A stretch of 64,000 nucleotides of DNA from G963665185 sp049723905 (lineage in GTDB: Bacteria; Desulfobacterota; Desulfovibrionia; Desulfovibrionales; Desulfovibrionaceae), in the NCBI RefSeq assembly GCF_049723905.1, contig NZ_JBJKFD010000001.1, forward strand, positions 1,240,001 to 1,304,000. The letters are read 5' to 3'. The translations under genes and the position numbers were made by a program. The notes beneath the pieces are model-generated. The model was given only the letters and a program-made list of their open reading frames with translations, was not told where the DNA came from and did no database searches. Shown here piece by piece: positions 54,760 to 62,472 of the stretch (within the stretch, counting starts at the first letter, position 1; every line of letters starts with the position of its first letter).

Positions 54760-56749
54760 CATCGCACTGCCCTCCGTGGCTCTCACCGTACTTTACGTCG
54801 GCATAGGCATTCTGTTCGGCGCCTGCCTGCAACGGGCGGGACTCGCCAGTTCCAGAACTCTGAGCGCTCTGTTCCGTTTCAAGGACACCACCGTGGCAAA
54901 AGTCGTTTTGACGGCCCTGGTCACGGCCCTTATAGGCCTTGCACTGGTCGGAGGGCTGGACTTTCTGCGACCAACGGAAATTCTTCTGTACCCCACCGTG
55001 CTGGGAGGCGCAGCCTTTGCCGGAATCCTTGCCGGTGCTGGCTTTGCCCTGGGCGGCTGGACGCCCGGCACGGCAGTGGCAGGACTCGGCGCCGGACGGC
55101 TGGACGCCCTGCTCTACCTGCTTGGTGCCATAGGCGGTATCCGGCTGTACGACGCAATTGCCCCGTATCTGACGTCGGTTCTTTCCTACCGGGTCCTTGG
55201 TACGAATTTTCTTTACAACCATGTGGATCTGGACTGGAGGCTCCTCAGCTTCTCCATCATTGTGGGCGTTGTGGTCTGTTTCTGGCTGGCCGAGCTCTTC
55301 TCGCCAAGTGAACGCCGTTACATGAAAGGACGCTTCCTGACCGGATTTTCCATCCTGCTCATCGCCTTGGGCGCTGTGCTCCTGGTTTTTCCGGCCACTC
55401 CCGCCCCGTATGGAAGCGGACTCGGCCAACCCCAGGAGCTGGCCGAAATCTCGGAGCAATCTCCCGAGGCCGATACGGATCAGGCGTTTGTTCCGGTATT
55501 GGTACAGCCCGAAGCCTTGGCCGACCGTGTTATGGCCGGAGAGCAGGGGCTGGAACTGATTGACCTGCGTCCGGCCAAACAGTTTGCCGACTTTCACGTA
55601 AAAGGCGCGCAAAACGTCCCCTTGGACAAACTGCTGACCACACTGAGTGCAGACAACGGCACAACCTACCTGCTCTATGCGGGAGATACCGACACGGCGC
55701 AGCGGGCGGCCAAGATTCTGCATGGGCAGGGCATCCCCAACACCGCCGTACTCGAAGGCGGCCTGGGAGCTTTTTACGAGCTGTGCCTCACCCCGCTTTC
55801 CCTGCGCAACCAACCGCCTGCCCCTGAGATCGCACAACGTGTTCCGGCATGGCGCGCCTATTTTCTGAGCGCGGCCACGCCCGAACAGCCCGCAGCACCT
55901 GAAACAGCCGAAGTTGTCGTTCCGTCCGGCCCAGTGCCAGCACCGACGCTTCCCGGCCTTGTTTCTGTGCAATGGCTGGCCCAGAATCTCGACAACGCAA
56001 CCGTCATCGACCTCCGCAATCTCGAAGACTACATGCAGGCCCATATTCCCGGCGCGTACAGTCTGGACGTGAAAAACCTCCAGGGCACCATCAAGGGTAT
56101 CCCCGGGCAGCTGCTGCCCCCGGATGAACTGGCCCGCCGTTTTACGCAGGTCGGCATCGCCCCGGACAAGCCCGTCGTCATCCTGGCCCGGCACATGGCA
56201 GACGCTGCCAGAACCGCCAGTGCTCTGGAAACCATTGGAATATCCAACTACGGCATTCTCTCCGGCGGCTTTCCCGCCTGGACGGCGCAAAAACAGAAGA
56301 CAGCGGATACGCTCCCCCAGACAGACACCGAACCCGCTTTGTCCGCACCTTCCGAGACCGTGGACATTCTGGTGAATACTGATCAGCTTGCCCAGGAAAT
56401 AAGCCAGGGCAATGCGACTCTCGTCCTGGACACTCGCAGCCGGGCCCAATACAGCGGCAGTGAGACAACTGCTTCCCGCAGCGGACATATTCCCGGGGCC
56501 ATAAACCGTCCGTCCCGCGAAGACCTTACCGCACAAGGACAGTTCAAACCGCTGGATATCCTGAGCAAAGAATACCAGGCTCTTATTCCCGCAACAGACA
56601 CGCCCGTAGTGGTCTATTGCTATACGGGCCGCCTGGCCAGCCAGACATGGTTTCTGCTCCACCACCTGCTCGGTTACACCAACGTACGCATTTACGATGG
56701 AAGCTGGGCCGAGTGGGCCGCGAGAACAGACCTGGACGTGGAGATGTAA
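54752..56749 (+). CDS. YeeE/YedE sulfur transporter fused to three rhodanese domains
   Basis: A 665-residue fusion. The first 215 residues hold about six membrane helices with YeeE/YedE features (GILFGACLQRAGLASSRTL, LAGAGFALGGWTPGTAVAGLGAG with GWTPGT). Three rhodanese-like domains follow, about 250-350, 395-510 and 535-660. The active-site loop has Cys only in the third (VVVYCYTGRLASQ); the first two have YLLYAGDTD and VILARHMADA and look inactive. The start overlaps the upstream stop, so the two halves are made together. Likely role: import of thiosulfate or persulfide sulfur with sulfane transfer on the periplasmic or cytoplasmic face. Confidence 0.85.
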   Translation: MTSIALPSVALTVLYVGIGILFGACLQRAGLASSRTLSALFRFKDTTVAKVVLTALVTALIGLALVGGLDFLRPTEILLYPTVLGGAAFAGILAGAGFALGGWTPGTAVAGLGAGRLDALLYLLGAIGGIRLYDAIAPYLTSVLSYRVLGTNFLYNHVDLDWRLLSFSIIVGVVVCFWLAELFSPSERRYMKGRFLTGFSILLIALGAVLLVFPATPAPYGSGLGQPQELAEISEQSPEADTDQAFVPVLVQPEALADRVMAGEQGLELIDLRPAKQFADFHVKGAQNVPLDKLLTTLSADNGTTYLLYAGDTDTAQRAAKILHGQGIPNTAVLEGGLGAFYELCLTPLSLRNQPPAPEIAQRVPAWRAYFLSAATPEQPAAPETAEVVVPSGPVPAPTLPGLVSVQWLAQNLDNATVIDLRNLEDYMQAHIPGAYSLDVKNLQGTIKGIPGQLLPPDELARRFTQVGIAPDKPVVILARHMADAARTASALETIGISNYGILSGGFPAWTAQKQKTADTLPQTDTEPALSAPSETVDILVNTDQLAQEISQGNATLVLDTRSRAQYSGSETTASRSGHIPGAINRPSREDLTAQGQFKPLDILSKEYQALIPATDTPVVVYCYTGRLASQTWFLLHHLLGYTNVRIYDGSWAEWAARTDLDVEM

Positions 56750-56801
56750 TAGGAAGGACGTTGCCTCGATAAGAGACCGACAACGCATACTAGCAAAAAC
56801 A

Positions 56802-56835
56802 AAAAAGTCCGCAGCCGAAAGGTTGCGGACTTTTT
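56802..56835. terminator. Bidirectional terminator after the rhodanese fusion
   Basis: A 15-base stem (56802-56816, 56821-56835) with GAAA tetraloop and T-run, between convergent genes. Confidence 0.92.
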
Positions 56836-56963
56836 ATATGGTGAAAAATAAAAACAGACTTGGGCACGCAGCAATCGCCCCCCAAAAAACGCCAAAGAAA
56901 GCGGAGTCCTGTACTTGTGAAATTTCCAGTCCGGTTCCGCTCTTCCCGCTTTGACGAATCCCC

Positions 56964-58493
56964 TCACTTCCCGGGAATTTTACAGATCATGGTGTTTTCC
57001 TGGTCGATGTAGAACCCATCCAGGCCGTGCCGAACCAATGCCAGATCGTTACGGAAATCCTCTGCCGCATCATAGGTGGCGGGGATGACAAGCTCGCCAA
57101 GGGGATTCACAAAACCGTAGCGTGCCTCTTTACGGATGCGCGCCAAGCCGCCAGAGAAACGCCCGGCCCAAGGCCATTGCGGCGGGATGGCGAAACGCCC
57201 CTTGGGATTGATGAATCCCCATTTCCCGTCATCCATACAGGCCGGTGCAAGGTCTTCGGAAAAATCCCCGGCCAGGGCAAAGGATGGCTTGATGATGAAG
57301 TCGCCGTACATATCGATAAAGCCCCACTTTTGCCCCATGCGCACACGGGCAAGCCCTTCACAAAAATGGTACGCCTCGTCGAAACGCGCCTTGATGACGA
57401 CCTTGCCGTTCAGCAGGACATAGCCAAACTTTCCGCCGAACCGCACCGGGGCAAGGGCCTGGGCAAACTCGCCGCCGCAGGAACGGGAGGGCATGAAGTC
57501 CACTTCGCCCATCAGGCTGATGTAGCCGCATTCCATGTCCCGCATCACAGCGGCCTTCCCGTCGGTGAAGCTGCCCGCGTAGTCGTACACCGGGTCGATG
57601 ACGAACCGTCCTTTGCGGTCGATGTAGCCGTATTTGCCACTGGTACGAACAGCGGCCACGCCCTGGCTGAAGCGTCCGGCCTCTTCAAAACGGGCAATTA
57701 CGACCATCTCGCCCGTGTAATCGATGTAGCCGTACTTTTTGTCCAGCATGGCCGCGGCAAGGCCCTCGGAAAAAGGCCCCACATCCTCGAAGGCGGGGCG
57801 GATGCTCCAATCCCCTTCCGCATCGATGAAGCCGTAGCGACCGCCGGAAACAACAGAGGCAAGGCCTTCGGAAAACCCTTCGGCATATTCGAACATGGGC
57901 GCAATAGCCACCTGCCCATCGTTGCGGATGTAGCCATAACGATCCTCGGCCAGCTCCACAGGTATTGGAGGACGCTCGTATGCCGCAGGCAACGGCGTGG
58001 GAGGCCGCACCACAATGGTTTCTTCCAATGCAGGAGAGGACGGGGCTGCCGTCAAAGCAGGGTCGGAAGCAGGCTCGACGATTTCACCATCGATGATATC
58101 TTCATCGGCAGATTGGGGACGGCACTCCGGACTTTTCCCCTCTGCCTGCCCGGCTGCCTTGCCGGACGGAGAGCTCTCGCTGCCGGGGTGGGAAACCTGA
58201 ATGATCTTTTGGGATTTATCGACGTAATGCGTGGAGTTGTCGTGAACTTCCGAGGATTGCGTAAAATATCTTCCAGAGTCCTTTTGTCCCGACGGCTCCG
58301 ATTGGTCGGCCTGCCCTTTTGGGACAAACCGCCCCTTTTCCGCCTGTTCCTGATCCAACCGAAAAACCCCTCGAATAAGCGTCAGCAATGCCGACCGCGT
58401 AACGTCGCTGACCGCAAGAACCAGGAAAATGGCAACCAATGCGCCCACGGCCACAATACAAAAAACAAGGGTGTTGCTATACAGCACGTCCAT
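56964..58493 (-). CDS. WG-repeat protein with N-terminal membrane anchor
   Basis: A 509-residue protein. Residues 8-32 form one membrane helix (NTLVFCIVAVGALVAIFLVLA), then a low-complexity linker to about 175, then about eight or nine tandem WG (KWG) repeats with the pattern Y/W-G-[YF]-I-D...G-x-x-x-I-x-P-x-F-x-x-A-x-x-F-x-x-G-L-A. The repeats suggest a beta-structured binding surface, probably outside the membrane. Ribosome site is weak. The role is unknown; WG proteins often sit near envelope or secretion genes. Confidence 0.85.
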   Translation of the reverse strand: MDVLYSNTLVFCIVAVGALVAIFLVLAVSDVTRSALLTLIRGVFRLDQEQAEKGRFVPKGQADQSEPSGQKDSGRYFTQSSEVHDNSTHYVDKSQKIIQVSHPGSESSPSGKAAGQAEGKSPECRPQSADEDIIDGEIVEPASDPALTAAPSSPALEETIVVRPPTPLPAAYERPPIPVELAEDRYGYIRNDGQVAIAPMFEYAEGFSEGLASVVSGGRYGFIDAEGDWSIRPAFEDVGPFSEGLAAAMLDKKYGYIDYTGEMVVIARFEEAGRFSQGVAAVRTSGKYGYIDRKGRFVIDPVYDYAGSFTDGKAAVMRDMECGYISLMGEVDFMPSRSCGGEFAQALAPVRFGGKFGYVLLNGKVVIKARFDEAYHFCEGLARVRMGQKWGFIDMYGDFIIKPSFALAGDFSEDLAPACMDDGKWGFINPKGRFAIPPQWPWAGRFSGGLARIRKEARYGFVNPLGELVIPATYDAAEDFRNDLALVRHGLDGFYIDQENTMICKIPGK

Positions 58494-58742
58494 ACAGGGC
58501 TGCCTGTTGAAGGTTCAGGAAGGACGGGTATTCCCGATCTATTGAAGTCTATTGTCTGAGAGCCCGGCGTGTCAAATAGCCGGAATGGCCGTGACGAGCA
58601 AAGTGTACAAGAAAGGCCTTCCGAAAAAACATCAGAAGGCCTCCCGTATCTTCCCAATAATGGTCGCCCGCGTTCTCACGCAAAAGCACCTCCGGCAATA
58701 ACCCTGTTGCCGGGATTGTGGCGATTCATACCGGCTTGCGCC
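58494..58742. other. Intergenic region between the WG-repeat and zinc-ribbon genes
   Basis: It contains two stem-loops: AGGCCTTC/GAAGGCCT (58614-58642) with a T-run on the minus strand, and CCGGCAA/TTGCCGG (58692-58713). The first is the likely terminator of the zinc-ribbon gene. Confidence 0.5.
58612..58644 (-). terminator. Terminator of the zinc-ribbon gene
   Basis: Eight-base perfect stem AGGCCTTC/GAAGGCCT with a 13-base loop, followed on the minus strand by TTTCTTGT. It lies about 100 bases past the stop. Confidence 0.6.
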
Positions 58743-58979
58743 CTAAGGACACCAGCTCAGCAGGTTGAAGGGTTTGTACCCGTTGCCCGGGTCCTCGGCA
58801 TAACGAGCCCCAAGCCTTGAATCGCTACGCTTGTTGTAAATGGTTTTGTCCGAGTCCTTGTAATATGGACACTCATTGTTGTTGCACACGAGAATTTCGC
58901 CCCACCAAGTCTCGGGCGGTGCAATCCACGATTCAAGCTGCTGCTTGCAGTGGGGGCAATACCGTTCTTCAAGCGCCAT
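58743..58979 (-). CDS. Small zinc-ribbon protein
   Basis: A 78-residue protein with C-x2-C (CPHC, residues 8 and 11) and C-x4-C (VCNNNECP, about 32 and 37), a zinc-ribbon pattern, and a Trp-Trp between them. AAGGAGAG precedes the ATG. It has no neighbours on its strand within the same unit. Function unknown; the pattern recalls Ogr-like or rubredoxin-like small metal-binding proteins but neither can be assigned. Confidence 0.75.
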   Translation of the reverse strand: MALEERYCPHCKQQLESWIAPPETWWGEILVCNNNECPYYKDSDKTIYNKRSDSRLGARYAEDPGNGYKPFNLLSWCP

Positions 58980-59178
58980 TGATCTCTCCTTTCGTCACGT
59001 TGTGTTCCCATTACATAGGCGTTGTCCCGCCTGAGTCAAGGCGGAGTTTGCCTCATCTAAGTCAAAACGGATAAATAATGGGAAAAATCGAAAGAAAAGA
59101 GAACCCAAACAATCATGCGGACATGCAATAAAAGGACAGGCCATGAAGTTTCATCGTCTGGCCGGCCTTCCAACCATT

Positions 59179-59208
59179 TTGACATCTGTTCCTGATCCGA
59201 CATAAACT
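59179..59208 (+). promoter_or_regulatory. Candidate sigma-70 promoter placed for a leaderless transcript
   Basis: Perfect TTGACA (59179-59184) and TAAACT (59203-59208) are 18 bases apart. Transcription would begin about 59215, exactly at the ATG of the small gene, which lacks a ribosome site. Confidence 0.4.
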
Positions 59209-59214
59209 TTAACA

Positions 59215-59388
59215 ATGAATACAACTGAAGAGAATAAACCCACCGAGAGTCAGCTTTTGAACGACGAATCCCAGGACGAGAGCAATGAAAGTACCAATGC
59301 CGCCTCGCCCAAAGGATCAGATGACGACATAAACCGTGTCGTCAACGCGTTTGCCAAGGCCCTGCAGGTGCTCAAGCCTGTCAAATAA
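59215..59388 (+). CDS. Small acidic protein, 57 residues
   Basis: The frame from ATG 59215 to TAA 59386-59388 gives 57 residues: a Glu/Asp/Ser/Asn-rich first 40, then a hydrophobic-amphipathic tail (INRVVNAFAKALQVLKPVK). No Shine-Dalgarno sequence precedes the ATG, but a promoter lies at the right distance for a leaderless message. A long terminator-like palindrome follows 33 bases after the stop. Its coding nature rests on this context and composition only. Confidence 0.5.
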   Translation: MNTTEENKPTESQLLNDESQDESNESTNAASPKGSDDDINRVVNAFAKALQVLKPVK

Positions 59389-59420
59389 AAGAGCGGTAAG
59401 CCCCCGGACAAAAGAGCGCT

Positions 59421-59467
59421 CCAACACAAACGCCCGGCATGAAATTCATGCCGGGCGTTTGTGTTGG
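59421..59467. terminator. 47-base near-perfect palindrome, bidirectional terminator
   Basis: Arms of 23 bases (59421-59443 and 59445-59467) are exact inverted copies about a single central base. It lies between the small plus-strand gene and the end of the minus-strand Rsm22-like gene. The T-content is TTTGTGTT on the right; the length is unusual. Confidence 0.8.
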
Positions 59468-59487
59468 ATGAAGCAAAGAGAGAGTTG

Positions 59488-60627
59488 TTACACCGGAAGA
59501 ATCAATGCCCCGGATTTGGCATCGGTACCCGGAGAGTCCGGCCATTTGGGCGTTACAAGCAGGCCCGGCGCAACCGAGGCTGCCTGGCTGGTCAGCATGA
59601 CCTTGCCTCTGGATGAACACCCGTACTGCCCATTGGCCTTTTCAGGAAGTCGAAACCCTTTGGAAATAAGACGCACGGCGTCGGGAGAATTTCCAAATGC
59701 CTCTTCGGATTCTTCCCGCCCGGCCCAAAGAAAACTCAGGCTGAGACCGCTTTTGGACAATCCGGCCTGGGAAGAAATTTTATTCAGCCAGGCAGGAGCG
59801 TCATTCGTACTCAGGGGAAAATGGCACCATGCATTGAGTCCGGTGCCGGGCATGGGACATTCCCCGTGGTGCGGACAAGGGGCATAAATGCCGAAGTCAC
59901 GCTCCAACAATTGTTCGCGGAAACGAATCAGCCCTCTGGACGCCAGGCGCGTGCCAGGCTCCACGGCAAGAATCTTGCCGTTGGCAGAAAGAATGGCCGA
60001 GACCTTGTTGCACAGCCTGTCCATGGTTTCGGACAAAGAATATTTGGCGTGCGGCGGGTGCAGCTCGTTGAGCACGTTGGCCATGATGACCAGATCCGCC
60101 CTGCAATGGGGCGGTTGCAGCGCGGTTGTACGGTGTGTGACAACCCGCCACGGCGAATTGGGGGCCATGGTGAGAAAAAGTTCTTTGCCGGTTTTGAGGA
60201 TGCGGCTTCCCTTGTCCAGGCAATGCCAGGTCATGGGAATCTCCCGCAGATCGGGCCGTGCGATCCAAAGGGCCTGCATGGCGGTCAAAGGCCCGGCTCC
60301 CAGGTCCATCACCACGCTGTCGGGCTTCAGGTCGATATTGAGCCCCAGGAAAAGCCGGGACAGGCGCACCAGATTCCACGGCAGGAAATAATGACAGTAC
60401 GCGGCAATGGTTTCGGGCCGTCCCATGTAGTCTGGACGGAAGTCGCTGCCCCGCTCCATGGTAAGCGACCGCGAAAGATCGCGGATATTGGCCGGGAGTA
60501 GGCGCACATGCTTGCTCTGCATAGGCAAGGCCCGCTTGAGGATGGCGTGGTAGCGCTCCAGGAGCGCCGCAGCCTCCTTGGGAAGGCCGGGAAAAAGACA
60601 AATAAAACCGGGTGTTGAATCAGACAT
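59488..60627 (-). CDS. Rsm22-like rRNA methyltransferase family protein
   Basis: A 379-residue protein of the small ribosomal Rsm22 family (SAM-dependent). It has VMDLGAGPLTAMQALWIA (SAM site), LVIMANVLNELH, a late cysteine cluster CPHHGECPMPG and WCHFPL typical of the family. The start at 60627 is fixed by the methionine in MSDSTPGFICLFPG and overlaps the upstream gene by eight bases; the much longer frame runs into the ASKHA gene. Function in bacteria is unproven. Pairing with the ASKHA activator is common in my memory of these genomes but is not a known complex. Confidence 0.82.
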   Translation of the reverse strand: MSDSTPGFICLFPGLPKEAAALLERYHAILKRALPMQSKHVRLLPANIRDLSRSLTMERGSDFRPDYMGRPETIAAYCHYFLPWNLVRLSRLFLGLNIDLKPDSVVMDLGAGPLTAMQALWIARPDLREIPMTWHCLDKGSRILKTGKELFLTMAPNSPWRVVTHRTTALQPPHCRADLVIMANVLNELHPPHAKYSLSETMDRLCNKVSAILSANGKILAVEPGTRLASRGLIRFREQLLERDFGIYAPCPHHGECPMPGTGLNAWCHFPLSTNDAPAWLNKISSQAGLSKSGLSLSFLWAGREESEEAFGNSPDAVRLISKGFRLPEKANGQYGCSSRGKVMLTSQAASVAPGLLVTPKWPDSPGTDAKSGALILPV

Positions 60628-62215
60628 AAATAAACCGCATGCGTTGAAGGTATTTTTCCCCGAACGCCGCGTCTCCCGCAAGTTCGAGGGTACGGCAACG
60701 GCGCGCCATGCGCCTTGCCCATTTTCTGGCCTCCGGATCGCGACAAAGCAGACTTGCCCCGTGCAGGGAAGTATTGCCCGCCGCGTGTATCCTTGCCGAC
60801 AAAACCCGGGGGAGAAAGCCGAGCCTGAGCATGTCCTCGGGGCAGACATGCAACCCCATATTGCCCGCCAAAAGCACATCTGCCAAATCAGCGGGCCGAA
60901 GCCCTGCCGCCTCCAGAAGTTCGGAAACAGCCAGGTTGAACGCCGCCTTGACCTTGAGCATCTCTTCCACGTCCGAGGCATACAAGGCCATGTCGAAAGG
61001 CAGGGGAAGGTATGCTTCCCCCTCGTGCTTGTCCAGCTTTGAAAGCAACCGGGAGGCAAGCGGCCCCCCGTTGGGCAGAAAGCTTCCAGCCTCGTCCAAA
61101 CAGCGGGCCGTGAGAAGTCCCGCCAGCAAAGAAAAATATCCGGTTCCGGTAATTCCCAAGGCGGAAGCGTGGGGAGCCCCCGAAGGACCGGCTTCCGCCC
61201 CATAAAACCGTGGAGACAGACCGGTCGGCTTGAGATCGAACCCCGTAATAGTCTCTGGTCCGGCCATGGTTCCATGGGGAAAGCCCACCCCTTCCAGAGC
61301 AGGCCCGAGGGGAACGCTGCATGCCAGAAAGTCGTCTTCGGAAAGTGCCAGGATGAACTCGCCATTGGTGCCCATATCTGCCAGCAAAAAGGGAAAACCA
61401 ACAGGTGACGGCCCGTCTTTACCATACATGAGCGCCGTCAGTCCGGCGCTGAGATCCGCCCCCACAAAGGGAGAAAGAAGCGGTGGAACATAGCAGGCAG
61501 GAAGGTCTGCGGCTACTTGCTCCTCGCGGTCTCCCGCATAATTCAAACCGTATGGTGCGCTTGCCAACGAAGAGCAATCCAACCCCAACAGCAGATGAAT
61601 CATAGCCGGGTTTCCGGCCACACTCATTGTCCCAACCGGTCCATGGTCCCGAAGCACGGCACGCAGGCTGCGCAGAAGTACGGATTGCAGAGCCTCCGGC
61701 CCTTCGCGCTGGGCAAAGGCCAGCCGGGACATGACCTCGCTACCGGCTCCGAACTGCGGGTTGAGTTCTCGCCCCTGGGCCAGGACGTCTCCCCCCTGCT
61801 CCACCCGCCATTCCAAGGTGGTGGTTCCCAAATCCACGGCCAGAATCCTCTCTTCAACTTCTGTAACTGGCAGTGGAACAATTGGTTTATCATCTTTTTC
61901 GGCTACATCCGCTTCCGGAAACAACGTGGCCAGCCGTACCGAGCCATCAATGGGTGCAGGATGCAGGCAGGCCAAGCGCACGCCTTGCGCCAATTCCTCG
62001 GCAGAAATCCTTTTGCGGTCGTTATCCAATGGTGGGGAAGCCGGGGAAAATGTCATGGCACACAGCCCGCAACGCCCCATTCCGGCACAAAGCGCACGGG
62101 AAGGCAGAAGCCCTGCCAGATAAAGGGCATCCAGGCAGGTCTGGCCCTGCCTGGCCGCAACCCGGCGGGTGGTGCCCCGGCTGTCTGTCGCGTCAAAGAA
62201 AAAAGTCATGCGCAT
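60620..62215 (-). CDS. ASKHA-type reductive activator of corrinoid proteins (RACo/RamA-like)
   Basis: A 531-residue protein. The N-terminal [2Fe-2S] ferredoxin domain has C43-x5-C49-x2-C52 and C83 (CAGMGRCGLC). The middle and C-terminal parts form an ASKHA ATPase fold with AVDLGTTTLEW and LLADMGTNGEFILAL, DUF4445 features (SVAGNPAMIHLLLGL, GFPHGTMAGPE). Such proteins use ATP to reduce inactive Co(II) corrinoid proteins to Co(I). AAGGA precedes the ATG. It connects with the cobalamin genes elsewhere in this window. Partner corrinoid protein not visible here. Confidence 0.88.
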   Translation of the reverse strand: MRMTFFFDATDSRGTTRRVAARQGQTCLDALYLAGLLPSRALCAGMGRCGLCAMTFSPASPPLDNDRKRISAEELAQGVRLACLHPAPIDGSVRLATLFPEADVAEKDDKPIVPLPVTEVEERILAVDLGTTTLEWRVEQGGDVLAQGRELNPQFGAGSEVMSRLAFAQREGPEALQSVLLRSLRAVLRDHGPVGTMSVAGNPAMIHLLLGLDCSSLASAPYGLNYAGDREEQVAADLPACYVPPLLSPFVGADLSAGLTALMYGKDGPSPVGFPFLLADMGTNGEFILALSEDDFLACSVPLGPALEGVGFPHGTMAGPETITGFDLKPTGLSPRFYGAEAGPSGAPHASALGITGTGYFSLLAGLLTARCLDEAGSFLPNGGPLASRLLSKLDKHEGEAYLPLPFDMALYASDVEEMLKVKAAFNLAVSELLEAAGLRPADLADVLLAGNMGLHVCPEDMLRLGFLPRVLSARIHAAGNTSLHGASLLCRDPEARKWARRMARRCRTLELAGDAAFGEKYLQRMRFIYV

Positions 62216-62326
62216 CCTTTTGAATTCTCTGGAACCATTGTCCAGCTATTCCGCATCATGCGGACGCGGCCGTAGTTTGGCAAGCTAAAGCATGTAAACA
62301 TAGCCTTTGTCTGCGTTATATAAAAA

Positions 62327-62355
62327 GGCCGGAGCGTTTTCTCAACGCCCCGGCC
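62327..62355 (-). terminator. Terminator of the chemoreceptor gene
   Basis: A 12-base stem (62355-62344 with 62338-62327) forms on the minus strand with one G-U pair and is followed by TTTTTAT. It lies 118 bases past the stop. Confidence 0.85.
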
Positions 62356-62472
62356 CTTCGGGTCACATATGTTGCAATGCCCGCCATCTCCTAAAAAGAG
62401 TAGCCAGCATTACAGTTTCCGGGCCATCCTGCCCCCTATCGAAAGGTCTCCCACAGAAATGGCTGCATTCAC

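Noticed and set aside
54719..56788. Minus-strand ORF of 689 codons
   Set aside because: Antisense to the YeeE-rhodanese gene, whose domains are clear.
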